From assembly GCF_001700515.1 (NCBI RefSeq), contig NZ_MAUD01000040.1, forward strand, positions 1 through 40,398: a DNA stretch of 40,398 nt, read 5' to 3'. Numbering within the stretch: the first letter of the stretch is position 1; each line of letters starts with the position of its first letter. The notes under the pieces are model-generated. The model saw only the letters and a program-made list of their open reading frames with translations. It had not been told where the DNA came from and ran no database searches. The position numbers and the translations under genes were made by a program. Positions 32,839 to 40,398 of this stretch are shown piece after piece. Source of the DNA: Streptomyces lushanensis. GTDB taxonomy: Bacteria > Actinomycetota > Actinomycetes > Streptomycetales > Streptomycetaceae.

Positions 32839-33545
32839 GGCTGACGTTCTCCCTCGGTGGCCGCGGTGTGGTCTCCCACTCTATCGGTACGCCAGTACCG
32901 CCCCCATGCGTAGAGAAACCCGGTGGCGAAGCCCACGAGATGCGCGAGATAGGCCACGCCGGGCCCCGAGCCCGCGCCGCGCGCCGCCAGCCACTGGAGC
33001 GCGAACCAGAAGATCAGCACGATCCAGGCCGGGAAGCGCAGGGGGAGGAAGAACAGGAACGGGAAGAGACTGGTGACCCGGGCCTTCGGGAAGAGGTAGA
33101 GAAAGGCGCCGAGCACCCCCGAGATCGCGCCGGAGGCCCCCACCAGCGTCTGGTCCGAGGCCGCGTTCACCATGGCGTAGGCGAGCAGCGCGAGACAGCC
33201 GACGGCGAGATGGAAGAACAGGAAGTGCGCCCGGCCCAGCCGCTCCTCCGCCATCGCGCCGAAGACGAACAGAAACAGCATGTTCCCCAGCAGATGCAGC
33301 CAGCTCCCGTGGACGAAGAGCGCGGTCAGCGGGGTGAAGAGGGCACGCGGTGAGCCGCTCAGCAGCTCGACCGGGATGACGCCCCACCGTTCGAAATACA
33401 GGGTCTGCGCGTCGAGGAGCGCCTCGCCCCTCCCGTACGCGGGGTTGAAGCCCGAGGCCGGACTGAACAGGAAGGCCAGACAGCAGAGGCCGATCAGCGT
33501 GTGGGTCACCACCGGTCCGCCGGCCGTCGTCCGCGACGTATTCAC
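32835..33545 (-). CDS. Rhomboid-family intramembrane serine protease
   Basis: The protein of about 236 residues has six hydrophobic segments. Family motifs are all present: FVHGSWLHLLGNMLFLFVFG with Asn88, the catalytic GASG with Ser138, and YLAHLVGF with His202, so it should be an active protease that cuts membrane proteins. A region of conserved aromatic/Pro residues LFPFLFFLPLRFPAW lies between. The start is uncertain: I use GTG at 33545; GTG at 33512 is possible and neither has a strong ribosome binding site. It is coupled to the RAM-domain gene. Confidence 0.88.
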   Translation of the reverse strand: MNTSRTTAGGPVVTHTLIGLCCLAFLFSPASGFNPAYGRGEALLDAQTLYFERWGVIPVELLSGSPRALFTPLTALFVHGSWLHLLGNMLFLFVFGAMAEERLGRAHFLFFHLAVGCLALLAYAMVNAASDQTLVGASGAISGVLGAFLYLFPKARVTSLFPFLFFLPLRFPAWIVLIFWFALQWLAARGAGSGPGVAYLAHLVGFATGFLYAWGRYWRTDRVGDHTAATEGERQP

Positions 33546-33617
33546 CGACAGAGCATGGCTTACCGGGACCGAAGGGTACAGAGCGCCTCGCCGCTCCCTG
33601 GGGTGGCCCGGAGGCCG

Positions 33618-33623
33618 TAGGGT
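33618..33623 (+). promoter_or_regulatory. -10 candidate for the zinc-ribbon/NYN genes
   Basis: TAGGGT fits the streptomycete -10 pattern and lies 72 bases before the zinc-ribbon start in the divergent gap 33546-33695. The -35 region is poor. Confidence 0.3.
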
Positions 33624-33695
33624 TGCAAGGAGTACATCCGCCGTTCGACCGCGCACCACGGGCGGCGGCGGGTCGGACGACGAAAGAGGACGCTG

Positions 33696-33938
33696 ATGAC
33701 GACGGTTCCCCGGCCGACGGCCGCCACCCGGTGGCGCTGCACGCTGTGCGGCAATCTCACGCGTTTCGACGTGACGCGATCGTCGAAGGCAGTCGAGTAC
33801 GTCCATCTGGACCTGGCAGGGGAGCCGAGGGTCGAGGAGCGCGAGGTGGTCAGTGAGACCATCGAGTCCGTGCGGTGCCGTTGGTGCAACGCGGTGGATC
33901 AGATCGAGCTGGTGGACAGGCCGGGCGCCGGTTCCTGA
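33696..33938 (+). CDS. Small zinc-ribbon protein of unknown function
   Basis: The 80-residue protein has two Cys-x-x-Cys knuckles, Cys15/Cys18 in CTLCGN and Cys61/Cys64 in CRWCN, which should bind one zinc. The middle part, RFDVTRSSKAVEYVHLDL, would form strands. There is no signal peptide. The ATG follows GAGG. It is 24 bases before the NYN-domain gene and very probably in its operon, so a role in RNA handling is possible but unproven. Confidence 0.8.
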   Translation: MTTVPRPTAATRWRCTLCGNLTRFDVTRSSKAVEYVHLDLAGEPRVEEREVVSETIESVRCRWCNAVDQIELVDRPGAGS

Positions 33939-33962
33939 GGGAACCGCCCGAAAGGGTATGGG

Positions 33963-35336
33963 GTGACGGATGTGGAGCAGGCCGCAAGCGGTGCTGAGCC
34001 GGCCGGCGAGGCCGGCGGTGACGCCGCGGAGGCGCTGGACCGTCCGCTCCCGGACGGGGTACGGCGCAGAGTCATCGCGCTGGTCTCCGATGCCTTCGGT
34101 GGCCTGACCGTCACCGAACTCCCGGCACAGTTGCGCCAGTACGCCCGGTTCACGCCCAACAGACGGGCCAAGTTCGCCGGTAACGCGATGGCCGCCGCCC
34201 TGGAGAGCGATCCGCTGTTCCGGCAGCGGATCGGTGAGCGGATCAGCCACTCCCAGCCGGAGCTGGCCGGGGCCCTGGAGTCGGGATCGCCGCCCGCCGC
34301 CGCGGATCCCGTCGACGTGGCCGCGGCGGCGTATGTGCTCAGGCCGCCCGGATGGGTGAAGCTGGTGGCCGCCGCGGGCGAGGAGGCCCAGCGCGCGGAC
34401 GCCGAGCGTGCCGACGAGGAGGCCCGGCGCGAGCTGGAGCGGCTGCGCGAGGAACTGGCCGTGGCCAGGGCGCTGACGAAGAGCGAGACCGAGCGGCTGC
34501 GCACGGAGCTGGAGGCGGCCCGCAAGGAGGCCGAGTCGCTCCACCGCAAACTGCGCAGTGCCCAGAGCGATGTGAAGCGCGGCGAGGCCGCCCTGCGCCG
34601 GGTGCACGTGGAGACCGAGGCGGTCAGGGCCGAGGCCGCGGCGGCGGTGTCGGCCGCCGAGAGCGAGACCCGCCGGGTCAAGGCACGTCTCGGCGAGGCC
34701 GAGTCGGCGGTCGAGGCGAGCCGCAGGGCTGCCCGCGAGGGCCGCTCGGTGGAGGACATGCGGCTGCGGCTGCTGCTGGACACACTGCTGGAGTCGGCAC
34801 AGGGGCTACGGCGTGAACTGGCGCTGCCGCCCGCCATGGTCCGGCCCGGCGATACGGTCGAGGCGGTCGAGCCCGGCCGGATGTCGCCCAAGGACGTGGC
34901 GGCCCGCGCGCTCTCCGAGACCGATCCCGCGCTGCTCGACCAGCTGCTCGCGCTGCCGCAGTCGCATCTCATCGTGGACGGCTACAACGTCACCAAGACC
35001 GGCTATCCGACCATGCCGCTGGAGAAGCAGCGGCTGCGGCTGCTGGGCGGGCTCGCGATGCTCGCGGCGCAGTCGGGCGCGGAGACGACCTGTGTCTTCG
35101 ACGGCGCCGAGCTGGCGGCGCCGGTGCTGCTCGCGCCGCCGCGCGGCGTCCGGGTGCTGTTCTCCAAACCGGGCGTGACCGCGGACGAGTTGATCCGCCA
35201 GCTCGTCAGGGCGGAGCCGCCGGGACGGCCGCTGGTGGTGGTCTCCACCGACCGTGAGGTCGCGGACGGAGTGGCGCAGGCCGGTGCCAGGCCCGTCGCG
35301 TCCGCCTTGTTGCTGAAGCGGCTTTCGCGCGTCTAG
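33963..35336 (+). CDS. Coiled-coil protein with C-terminal NYN/YacP-like (PIN-fold) putative RNase domain
   Basis: The 457-residue protein has three parts. Residues 25-135 are a globular domain starting LPDGVRRRVIALVSDAFGG. Residues 140-270 are a long Glu/Arg/Ala-rich coiled coil. The C-terminal domain (about 334-457) resembles the YacP/Rae1 NYN family, with IVDGYNVTKTGYP (Asp339), CVFDGAE and VVSTDREVADG giving the acidic residues of a PIN-type metal site. In Bacillus, Rae1/YacP cuts mRNA on the ribosome; the actinobacterial long form is, to my knowledge, uncharacterised. The GTG start follows GAAAGGG. Confidence 0.85.
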   Translation: MTDVEQAASGAEPAGEAGGDAAEALDRPLPDGVRRRVIALVSDAFGGLTVTELPAQLRQYARFTPNRRAKFAGNAMAAALESDPLFRQRIGERISHSQPELAGALESGSPPAAADPVDVAAAAYVLRPPGWVKLVAAAGEEAQRADAERADEEARRELERLREELAVARALTKSETERLRTELEAARKEAESLHRKLRSAQSDVKRGEAALRRVHVETEAVRAEAAAAVSAAESETRRVKARLGEAESAVEASRRAAREGRSVEDMRLRLLLDTLLESAQGLRRELALPPAMVRPGDTVEAVEPGRMSPKDVAARALSETDPALLDQLLALPQSHLIVDGYNVTKTGYPTMPLEKQRLRLLGGLAMLAAQSGAETTCVFDGAELAAPVLLAPPRGVRVLFSKPGVTADELIRQLVRAEPPGRPLVVVSTDREVADGVAQAGARPVASALLLKRLSRV

Positions 35337-35657
35337 TCAACTGGTGGGGCCAATGCCCGAATTGATGCCGTCTTGGTGGAGCGCAGCGTCAAATGTCCAT
35401 CACTGACTGTGCAGCGTCTGTAAATAATGCGCGTCGTGACGGAGATTTTCCTTGTCAGGATTTGAACTGATCACGAGAAGGTCACTATGGTCAGGCGTCG
35501 AACCTTCGCGCGGTTGATCACCCACCCGGGGTGACAGCGAAGGAACCGCCGATTTCATGCAGTTCAGCCCAGTTGTCGGGGGTGTGGGACGTATGGAGCC
35601 GGGGCCCTGTGTCCCCCATGGCCCGGTAGGCGGCTGAGGAAGAAGGAGCTCGCCTCC
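35337..35657 (+). promoter_or_regulatory. Long leader of the first NlpC/P60 gene; candidate ydaO-type c-di-AMP riboswitch (about 35480-35640)
   Basis: This 321-base gap has no gene. TAAATAAT at 35421-35428 is a likely -10 area. From about 35480 the sequence looks structured: CACCCGGGGTG is a short palindrome, GAAGGAACCGCC resembles the riboswitch core, and GCCCGGTAGGCGGCTGAGG before the ribosome binding site resembles the conserved 3' end of ydaO-type riboswitches. From memory, such riboswitches precede rpfA and NlpC/P60 hydrolase genes in Streptomyces. The boundaries and the call are provisional. Confidence 0.55.
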
Positions 35658-36680
35658 GTGGCGTCCCACCGTCGTCCCAAGCAGCCGAGCCGCGCCCGTG
35701 TGACCGTGCTCACCGCGACCGCTGCCGCCGCTGTCGCCCTGACCTCCCAGGCCGCTCAGGCCGCTCCGCAGCCGAGCAAGAGCGACGTCAAGGAGAAGGT
35801 CGACAAGCTCTACGAGGACGCCGAGAAGGCCACCGAGAAGTACAACGGCGCCAAGGAGGCGCAGGCCAAGCTCGAAAAGCAGGTCGACGCCCTCCAGGAC
35901 AAGGTCGCCCGAGGCCAGGACGAGCTGAACGACCTGCGCGACAGCCTGGGTTCGATGGCCAGCGCCCAGTACCGCACCGGCGGCATCGACCCCGCCGTGC
36001 AGCTCTTCCTCTCCTCCGACCCGGACAGCTATCTGGAGAAGGCGTCCACGCTCGACCAGGTCAGCGCCAAGCAGGCCGAGTCGCTCCAGCAGATCCAGGA
36101 GAAGCAGCGGGCCCTCGCGCAGCAGCGCCAGGAGGCCCAGAGCAAGGTCCAGGACCTCGACGAGACCCGCAAGGAACTGCGCGCGAAGAAGGACGAGGTC
36201 CGCGGCAAGCTCGCCGAGGCGCAGAAGCTGCTCAACACGCTCACCGCGCAGGAGCGCGCCTCGATCGCCGCCGACGAGTCCCGCGCCAACCGCGCCAGCT
36301 CCCGCGCCGACCTCGGCAATTCGGTGCCGGCCTCGCAGCGCGCGTCCGCCGCGTTCGCCGCCGCCCAGAGCAAGATCGGTACGCCGTACGTCTACGGCGC
36401 CTCGGGCCCCAGCTCGTTCGACTGCTCCGGGCTCACCTCGTGGGCCTACGCCCAGGCCGGTGTCTCCATACCCCGTACCTCCCAGGCCCAGGCCAACGCC
36501 GGTACGCGGCTGGGCATGAGCCAGCTCCAGCAGGGCGACCTGGTCATCTTCTACGGCGACCAGCACCATGTCGGCTTCTACGCGGGCAACGGCCAGGTGC
36601 TGCACGCCCCCAAGCCGGGCGCCAGCGTGCGCTACGAGTCGATCAACAACATGCCGTTCCAGTTCGGCGTACGTATCTGA
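35658..36680 (+). CDS. Secreted NlpC/P60 peptidoglycan hydrolase with coiled coil (first of a pair)
   Basis: The 340-residue secreted enzyme should cut peptide stems of peptidoglycan. A signal peptide ends near QAAQA (about residue 36). Residues 40-215 are a coiled coil rich in Glu, Lys and Gln, like the regulatory segment of RipA- and CwlO-type hydrolases. The NlpC/P60 domain (about 230-340) has FDCSGLTSWAYAQAG with Cys256, HHVGFYAGNG with His304 and LHAP with His316. The GTG start follows AGAAGGAG. The long structured leader suggests riboswitch control by c-di-AMP. Confidence 0.94.
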   Translation: MASHRRPKQPSRARVTVLTATAAAAVALTSQAAQAAPQPSKSDVKEKVDKLYEDAEKATEKYNGAKEAQAKLEKQVDALQDKVARGQDELNDLRDSLGSMASAQYRTGGIDPAVQLFLSSDPDSYLEKASTLDQVSAKQAESLQQIQEKQRALAQQRQEAQSKVQDLDETRKELRAKKDEVRGKLAEAQKLLNTLTAQERASIAADESRANRASSRADLGNSVPASQRASAAFAAAQSKIGTPYVYGASGPSSFDCSGLTSWAYAQAGVSIPRTSQAQANAGTRLGMSQLQQGDLVIFYGDQHHVGFYAGNGQVLHAPKPGASVRYESINNMPFQFGVRI

Positions 36681-36993
36681 GCCTCGGGCCCGAGCTTCGA
36701 GGCCGGGTCCCGGCCTCGACACTTCGGGACCGGGACTCCGCCGGATCCGCTTCCGCCGGATCCGGGACTCCATGCCCGCCCATTCGGGCGAATTCCCGTA
36801 TCTCCCGCTGACGCCGCGCCCCGCCGATGACCTGTGGTCTACGGCGGGGCGTCACTTTGTGTGCGCGGCGCGGTCGTTGGCCGCTCCGTGGTCGCCCGGC
36901 TACTGTCTGCTCCCGCGGCTCCGGCCAGTGGTCCGCCCGTCGGGCGGCCGGGGGCCGCGTCAGTGCGTTCAGCGGAAGGAAGTGCGGCCTCCT
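36681..36993. terminator. Intergenic region between the NlpC/P60 genes with two hairpins
   Basis: TCGAGGCCGGG and CCCGGCCTCGA form a near-perfect palindrome at 36697-36719. CCGCCGGATCCG is repeated at 36738-36749 and 36753-36764. A stronger hairpin pairs CGCCCCGCCG (36817-36826) with CGGCGGGGCG (36842-36851), with an inner GACC/GGTC stem, followed by a short T-rich stretch; this is the best terminator for the first hydrolase gene. No small gene was found and the leader does not repeat the riboswitch-like sequence. Confidence 0.65.
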
Positions 36994-38025
36994 GTGGTGT
37001 CCCATCGCCGTCCCTCACACAAGGCCCCGGGTTCCCGCGGCAGCGCGGCCGTGGCGCTGTCCGCCGCGGCGGCCACGGCCGCGGCGGCGCTCGCGGCGGC
37101 CCCGGCGGGCGCCGACCCGCGGCAGTCGCCCGAGGCGACCCGGGCCGCGGTCGACCGGCTCTACGAACAGGCGGAGAAGGCGACCGAGCAGTACAACAAG
37201 GCCACCGAGCGGGTGGACCGGCTGCGCGCGCTGGTGGACCAGGCCCAGGACAGCGCGGCGCGCGGCCGGGACAGCGTCAACCGGATGCGCGGCGCGCTCG
37301 GTTCGGTCGCCGGCGCCCAGTACCGCTCCGGCGGGCTCGATCCGGCCCTCGCCCTGCTGCTCTCCTCCGACCCCGACAGCTATCTCGACAAGGCCTCCTT
37401 ACTGGACCGGGTCGGCGAACGCCAGTCCGGTGCGCTGAGAGAACTCAGGCAGGCCCAGCGGAGGCTGGGACAGGTGCGCAGGGAAGCCGCCCGCGATCTC
37501 ACCGAGCTGGAGCGCAGCCGGGCCGTCGTCGCCCGGCACAAACGCACCGTCGAGGGGAAGCTCGCACGGGCACGGCTGCTGCTGAACTCCCTCCCCGCCG
37601 CCGACCGGGACTCCTACGGCCGGGCCTCCCGCTCCGGCCGCGGCGGCCCCGACACCCTCGCCGGCGGCGGACCGGCCTCCGCGCGGGCCTCCGCCGCGGT
37701 GCTCGCCGCCCAGCGCGCGGTGGGGCGGCCGTATGTGTGGGGTGCCAACGGGCCCTCGGGCTTCGACTGTTCGGGACTCACCCAGTGGTCGTACGCGCAG
37801 GCGGGCGTCGGGCTGCCGCGCACCTCCCAGGCACAGCGGTACGCGGGCCGTCAGGTCCCGCTCTCGGAGGCGAGGCCGGGAGATCTGGTTGCGTACCGCG
37901 ACGACGCGAGCCATATCGCGATGTACGCGGGCAACGGCCAGGTGATCCACGCTCCGTATCCGGGCGCCCCGGTGCGCTACGACCCGGTCGGCATGATGCC
38001 GGTCTCCTCGGTCACCCGCGTCTGA
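36994..38025 (+). CDS. Secreted NlpC/P60 peptidoglycan hydrolase with coiled coil (second of a pair)
   Basis: The 343-residue paralogue of the preceding hydrolase keeps its order of parts: a signal peptide ending near APAGA, a coiled coil (about 50-210) with the shared segments AQYRSGGLDPA and LLSSDPDSYLDKAS, and an NlpC/P60 domain with FDCSGLTQWSYAQAG (Cys259), SHIAMYAGNG (His307) and a later IHAP. It has more Arg where the first has Lys and a Gly-rich linker before the catalytic domain. I align the start GTG at 36994 with that of the paralogue; GGAAGGA lies 13 bases upstream, and the GTG at 36997 is equally possible. Confidence 0.92.
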   Translation: MVSHRRPSHKAPGSRGSAAVALSAAAATAAAALAAAPAGADPRQSPEATRAAVDRLYEQAEKATEQYNKATERVDRLRALVDQAQDSAARGRDSVNRMRGALGSVAGAQYRSGGLDPALALLLSSDPDSYLDKASLLDRVGERQSGALRELRQAQRRLGQVRREAARDLTELERSRAVVARHKRTVEGKLARARLLLNSLPAADRDSYGRASRSGRGGPDTLAGGGPASARASAAVLAAQRAVGRPYVWGANGPSGFDCSGLTQWSYAQAGVGLPRTSQAQRYAGRQVPLSEARPGDLVAYRDDASHIAMYAGNGQVIHAPYPGAPVRYDPVGMMPVSSVTRV

Positions 38026-38113
38026 CCGCCGGTCTCCCGGGGCCCGTCCGGGCACATCGGCCGGGACCGGCCCGGCCACGGGCACGGCCCGGTCACCGGC
38101 CACGAGCACGCCG

Positions 38114-38119
38114 TACGAT
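38114..38119 (+). promoter_or_regulatory. -10 candidate giving a leaderless mRNA
   Basis: TACGAT ends seven bases before the GTG of the metalloprotease-like gene, and no ribosome binding site is visible between them. This spacing places the transcription start at or next to the start codon. The -35 region (around GGTCAC at 38091) is weak. Confidence 0.4.
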
Positions 38120-38126
38120 CGGCGGC

Positions 38127-39383
38127 GTGGCAGGTCGGGCGCGTACGGCGGCGGGACGGCACGGTACGCGTCGGCGTACGGCCGTGCTGTGGCTGACCGC
38201 GCTCCTGCTGGTGCCGGTCTGGGGCTGCGCGGCGCCGGCGAAGGCCCCCGACGGCGCCGCCGGGGAGATCGGGCGGACCCTGGACCGCAGGGCCGCCGCA
38301 ATCCTGGCCCGTGACGAGCGCGCGTATCTGGCCGTCCTCGATCCTTCGGCGCCGGCCGCGCGCGCCGCGGGCCGCCGTGAGTTCCGCGACCTCGCCGAGG
38401 TGCCGCTCGGCTCCTGGGAGTACCGGCCGACCGATGTCGAGCGCTCGGGCCAGCGGGCCACCGTCCACGCCGAGCTGCGCTACGGGCTCGCGGGCCTCGA
38501 CCGCGCTCCGGTGTCCGCGCCGCGCACGCTGGAGCTGACGGAGCGCGCCGGGCGCTGGTACGTGAGCGCCGACCGGCCCGCCGAGGGCGGCGCGCAGCAG
38601 CTCTGGGAGCAGGGAGCGGTCCGGGCCGTACGAGGCGCCCGCAGCCTGGTCCTCGGCGTCGGGCAGGACGACGCGCGGCTGCGCGCGATCGCCGCCACGG
38701 CCGACCGGGCCGTCCCGGCCGTCGACGGTGCCTGGCCGGGCCCGTGGGCCCGCCGCGCCGTTCTGCTCGTACCGGGCTCGCCGGAGGCCATGGCGCGGCT
38801 CCTGGGGGCCTCCGCGGCCGGTTACCGGGGCATCGCGGCGGTCACCACCGGCATCGCCACCGGGAACACCGCCTCCGGCGCCGCGCCGGCCGACCGCGTG
38901 GTCGTCAATCCCGAGGCGTACCGCGACCTGTCCGGCTTCGGCCAGGAGATCGTCCTCACCCACGAGACCACCCATGTGGCGACCCGTACGGCCACCTCGG
39001 CCGCAACTCCCGTCTGGCTCTCGGAGGGCTTCGCCGACTGGGCCGCGTACCGGGGCACGGACCGTACGGCCGGACAGATCGCGCCCGAACTCCGGCGCGC
39101 CGTGCGAGCGGGCGACGTTCCGGCCGTACTCCCGTCCGACGAGGACTTCGCCTTCGGCGCCGGCGCCGACCGGCTGGCCAGGGCGTACGAGAGCGGCTGG
39201 CTGGCCTGTGAGCTGATCGCCGAGCGCTGGGGCGCGCGCCGGCTCACCGACTTCTACCGCGCGGTGGGCGCGCACGCCGGGCGCGAGGGCGCGGTCGAGA
39301 AGGCCCTGCACGACGTCCTGGCCACGACGCCGGAGGACTTCACCGCCCGCTGGCGCGCGTACGCCCGGCAGCGGCTGGGCTGA
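38127..39383 (+). CDS. Predicted lipoprotein zinc metallopeptidase (HEXXH) with N-terminal NTF2-like region
   Basis: The 418-residue protein has a basic N-terminus, a hydrophobic stretch and VWGC, so Cys34 may be lipidated, although Trp at -2 is unusual. Residues 45-155 read like an NTF2-like domain, with ARDERAYLAVLDP and later GRWYVSADR. The C-terminal half has LTHETTHVATR with His279, Glu280 and His283, and WLSEGFADW with Glu300, the layout of a gluzincin active site. It is probably an exported peptidase. The frame runs 44 bases into the opposite-strand gene. Confidence 0.82.
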   Translation: MAGRARTAAGRHGTRRRTAVLWLTALLLVPVWGCAAPAKAPDGAAGEIGRTLDRRAAAILARDERAYLAVLDPSAPAARAAGRREFRDLAEVPLGSWEYRPTDVERSGQRATVHAELRYGLAGLDRAPVSAPRTLELTERAGRWYVSADRPAEGGAQQLWEQGAVRAVRGARSLVLGVGQDDARLRAIAATADRAVPAVDGAWPGPWARRAVLLVPGSPEAMARLLGASAAGYRGIAAVTTGIATGNTASGAAPADRVVVNPEAYRDLSGFGQEIVLTHETTHVATRTATSAATPVWLSEGFADWAAYRGTDRTAGQIAPELRRAVRAGDVPAVLPSDEDFAFGAGADRLARAYESGWLACELIAERWGARRLTDFYRAVGAHAGREGAVEKALHDVLATTPEDFTARWRAYARQRLG

Positions 39384-40398
39384 CCTCGGCCGGCTCCGCA
39401 CCCTCCGCCGCCCGTTCGCGCGAGCGGGGGACCGTCGCCCGCCAGAGCCGGTGGCACGCGGTGAGGGTCGCGGCGACCAGCAGACCGTTGCGTACGAAGA
39501 GCAGCGCGACCCCGAGCGGGTCGCCGCCGACCACATGGGAGAACAGCACCGGGAACTCCATCAGGGTGACCGCCGTCGCGGCCAGCACCAGCCACGCGGG
39601 CAGCGCCATCCGGCTGCCGCGCAGCGTCAGACAGGCGGCGGCCAGACCGACCAGCCAGAGCATGTACTGCGGGCTGATCACCCGGCTCGTGGTGGTGAAC
39701 AGCAGCACCGCCGCGAAGGCCGCGTCGTACGGAGTGCCCGCACCGAACGCGCGCGCCTTGAGCCGCCAGACGAGCAGCCAGCCGACGGCCAGGGCGGTGA
39801 GGCCCAGCGCGACCGTGCTGACCAGCGGGACATACGGTCCGACGAACTCCACGGAGCCGTAGTTGAGCAGCGCTCCGCCGCTCCAGCCGAAGTGCCGCGC
39901 CACCTGGAAGACCAGGGCGCCCAGCGACTCGATCTCCGTGCCGCGGTCGCGCTGGAAGGTGAGGAAGGCCAGCGCGCCGGGCATCGCCACACAGCAGACC
40001 GCGGTCAGCGCGACCGCCGTGACGGCCGCGGCGGTCCACGTCCTGCGGGTGGCCCGGCCGCGCGGTGTGCCCGCCAGCAGCAGCACCGGCCAGACCTTCA
40101 GCAGCGCGCCGAAGCCGGTGAGCGCGCCCATCAGCCCGGGTCTGCGCACCCCCGCGAGCAGGGCCGCGACCGCCACCGCCGTCACCATCAGGTCGTACCG
40201 CGCGTACGAGGTCGGCCCCAGCAGCGGCACCCCCGCGGTCCAGACCCAGGCGCCCCGGTACGACCGGCCCGTGCCCCGGGCGGCCCGCAGCAGCAGCGCG
40301 AAGGCCACCGCGTCGCAGAGGAACGCCAGCACGAAGAAGGCGGCGGCGTACCCCAGGAACGGCAGGAGGGCGGGCGCGAGGACCGGCAGGGCGGCGGC
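39340..40398 (-). CDS. Polytopic membrane glycosyltransferase, GT87-like, 5' end beyond the window
   Basis: The frame enters from the right edge without a stop, so the start is missing; about 352 residues are visible. They form at least eight hydrophobic segments. GPTSYARYDLMVTAVAVAAL, LLKVWPVLLL and RVISPQYMLWL are typical of the GT87/PimE-like mannosyltransferases, which use polyprenyl-phosphate mannose on the outer face of the membrane. The visible part would be the C-terminal two thirds or more. The tail is charged and Ala-rich. The last 44 bases overlap the convergent metallopeptidase gene. The acceptor sugar or lipid cannot be told. Confidence 0.78.
   Translation of the reverse strand, partial: AAALPVLAPALLPFLGYAAAFFVLAFLCDAVAFALLLRAARGTGRSYRGAWVWTAGVPLLGPTSYARYDLMVTAVAVAALLAGVRRPGLMGALTGFGALLKVWPVLLLAGTPRGRATRRTWTAAAVTAVALTAVCCVAMPGALAFLTFQRDRGTEIESLGALVFQVARHFGWSGGALLNYGSVEFVGPYVPLVSTVALGLTALAVGWLLVWRLKARAFGAGTPYDAAFAAVLLFTTTSRVISPQYMLWLVGLAAACLTLRGSRMALPAWLVLAATAVTLMEFPVLFSHVVGGDPLGVALLFVRNGLLVAATLTACHRLWRATVPRSRERAAEGAEPAEVSPAAAGRTRASGR

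Overview
The window is a GC-rich chromosomal segment whose gene content, frequent GTG starts, GC-rich codon choice and gene order match what I remember of the conserved core of Streptomyces chromosomes (PspA-PspAA, ctaCDF and ctaE-qcrCAB, a cysteine desulfurase-TusA fusion, AdoK, a SAM-IV riboswitch). No rRNA, tRNA, insertion sequence, prophage or CRISPR array was seen. All functions are read from motifs and remembered families; no database search was run.

Layout. Positions 1-186 are short tandem repeats. 0.2-5.0 kb (minus strand) holds a DUF3043 membrane protein, a CmoM-like methyltransferase that appears to start at CTG, an ABC exporter half-transporter and an HtrA-type lipoprotein protease. 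5.3-6.4 kb (plus) is pspA-pspAA. 6.6-8.6 kb is a NarL-type two-component pair, followed by an AcrB-like RND pump without an adaptor gene. 12.2 kb is a secreted glycerophosphodiester phosphodiesterase behind a possible PHO box. 13.4-15.2 kb has divergent nadA and erpA around an AT-rich, palindrome-rich intergenic region. 15.3-19.5 kb has an anchored hypothetical protein, adenosine kinase and the desulfurase-TusA fusion.

19.8-29.3 kb is the aerobic respiratory locus: ctaC-ctaD-ctaF (4-nt overlaps), an L,D-transpeptidase, a degenerate receiver protein on the opposite strand, then ctaE-qcrC-qcrA-qcrB. Together they would encode the bcc-aa3 menaquinol oxidase supercomplex. Upstream Fe-S genes (erpA, the desulfurase, nadA as a client) may support the Rieske protein, which is an inference. 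29.4 kb is trpD.

30.5-32.5 kb is a repeat-bearing intergenic region, a SAM-IV riboswitch, a six-codon open frame with a good ribosome binding site, and a class-V PLP enzyme. 32.6-33.5 kb (minus) is a rhomboid protease coupled to a stand-alone Lrp/AsnC ligand-binding domain. 33.7-35.3 kb is a zinc-ribbon protein and a coiled-coil NYN/YacP-type putative RNase. 35.3-39.4 kb is an envelope cluster: a candidate c-di-AMP (ydaO-type) riboswitch, two tandem NlpC/P60 hydrolases and an HEXXH lipoprotein. The right edge cuts a polytopic glycosyltransferase (minus).

I saw no wholly unknown multi-gene system. The observations most worth following are the riboswitch/mini-ORF leader, the CTG-start methyltransferase, the palindrome across the ctaE start, the nested palindromes at nadA, and the coiled-coil NYN protein.
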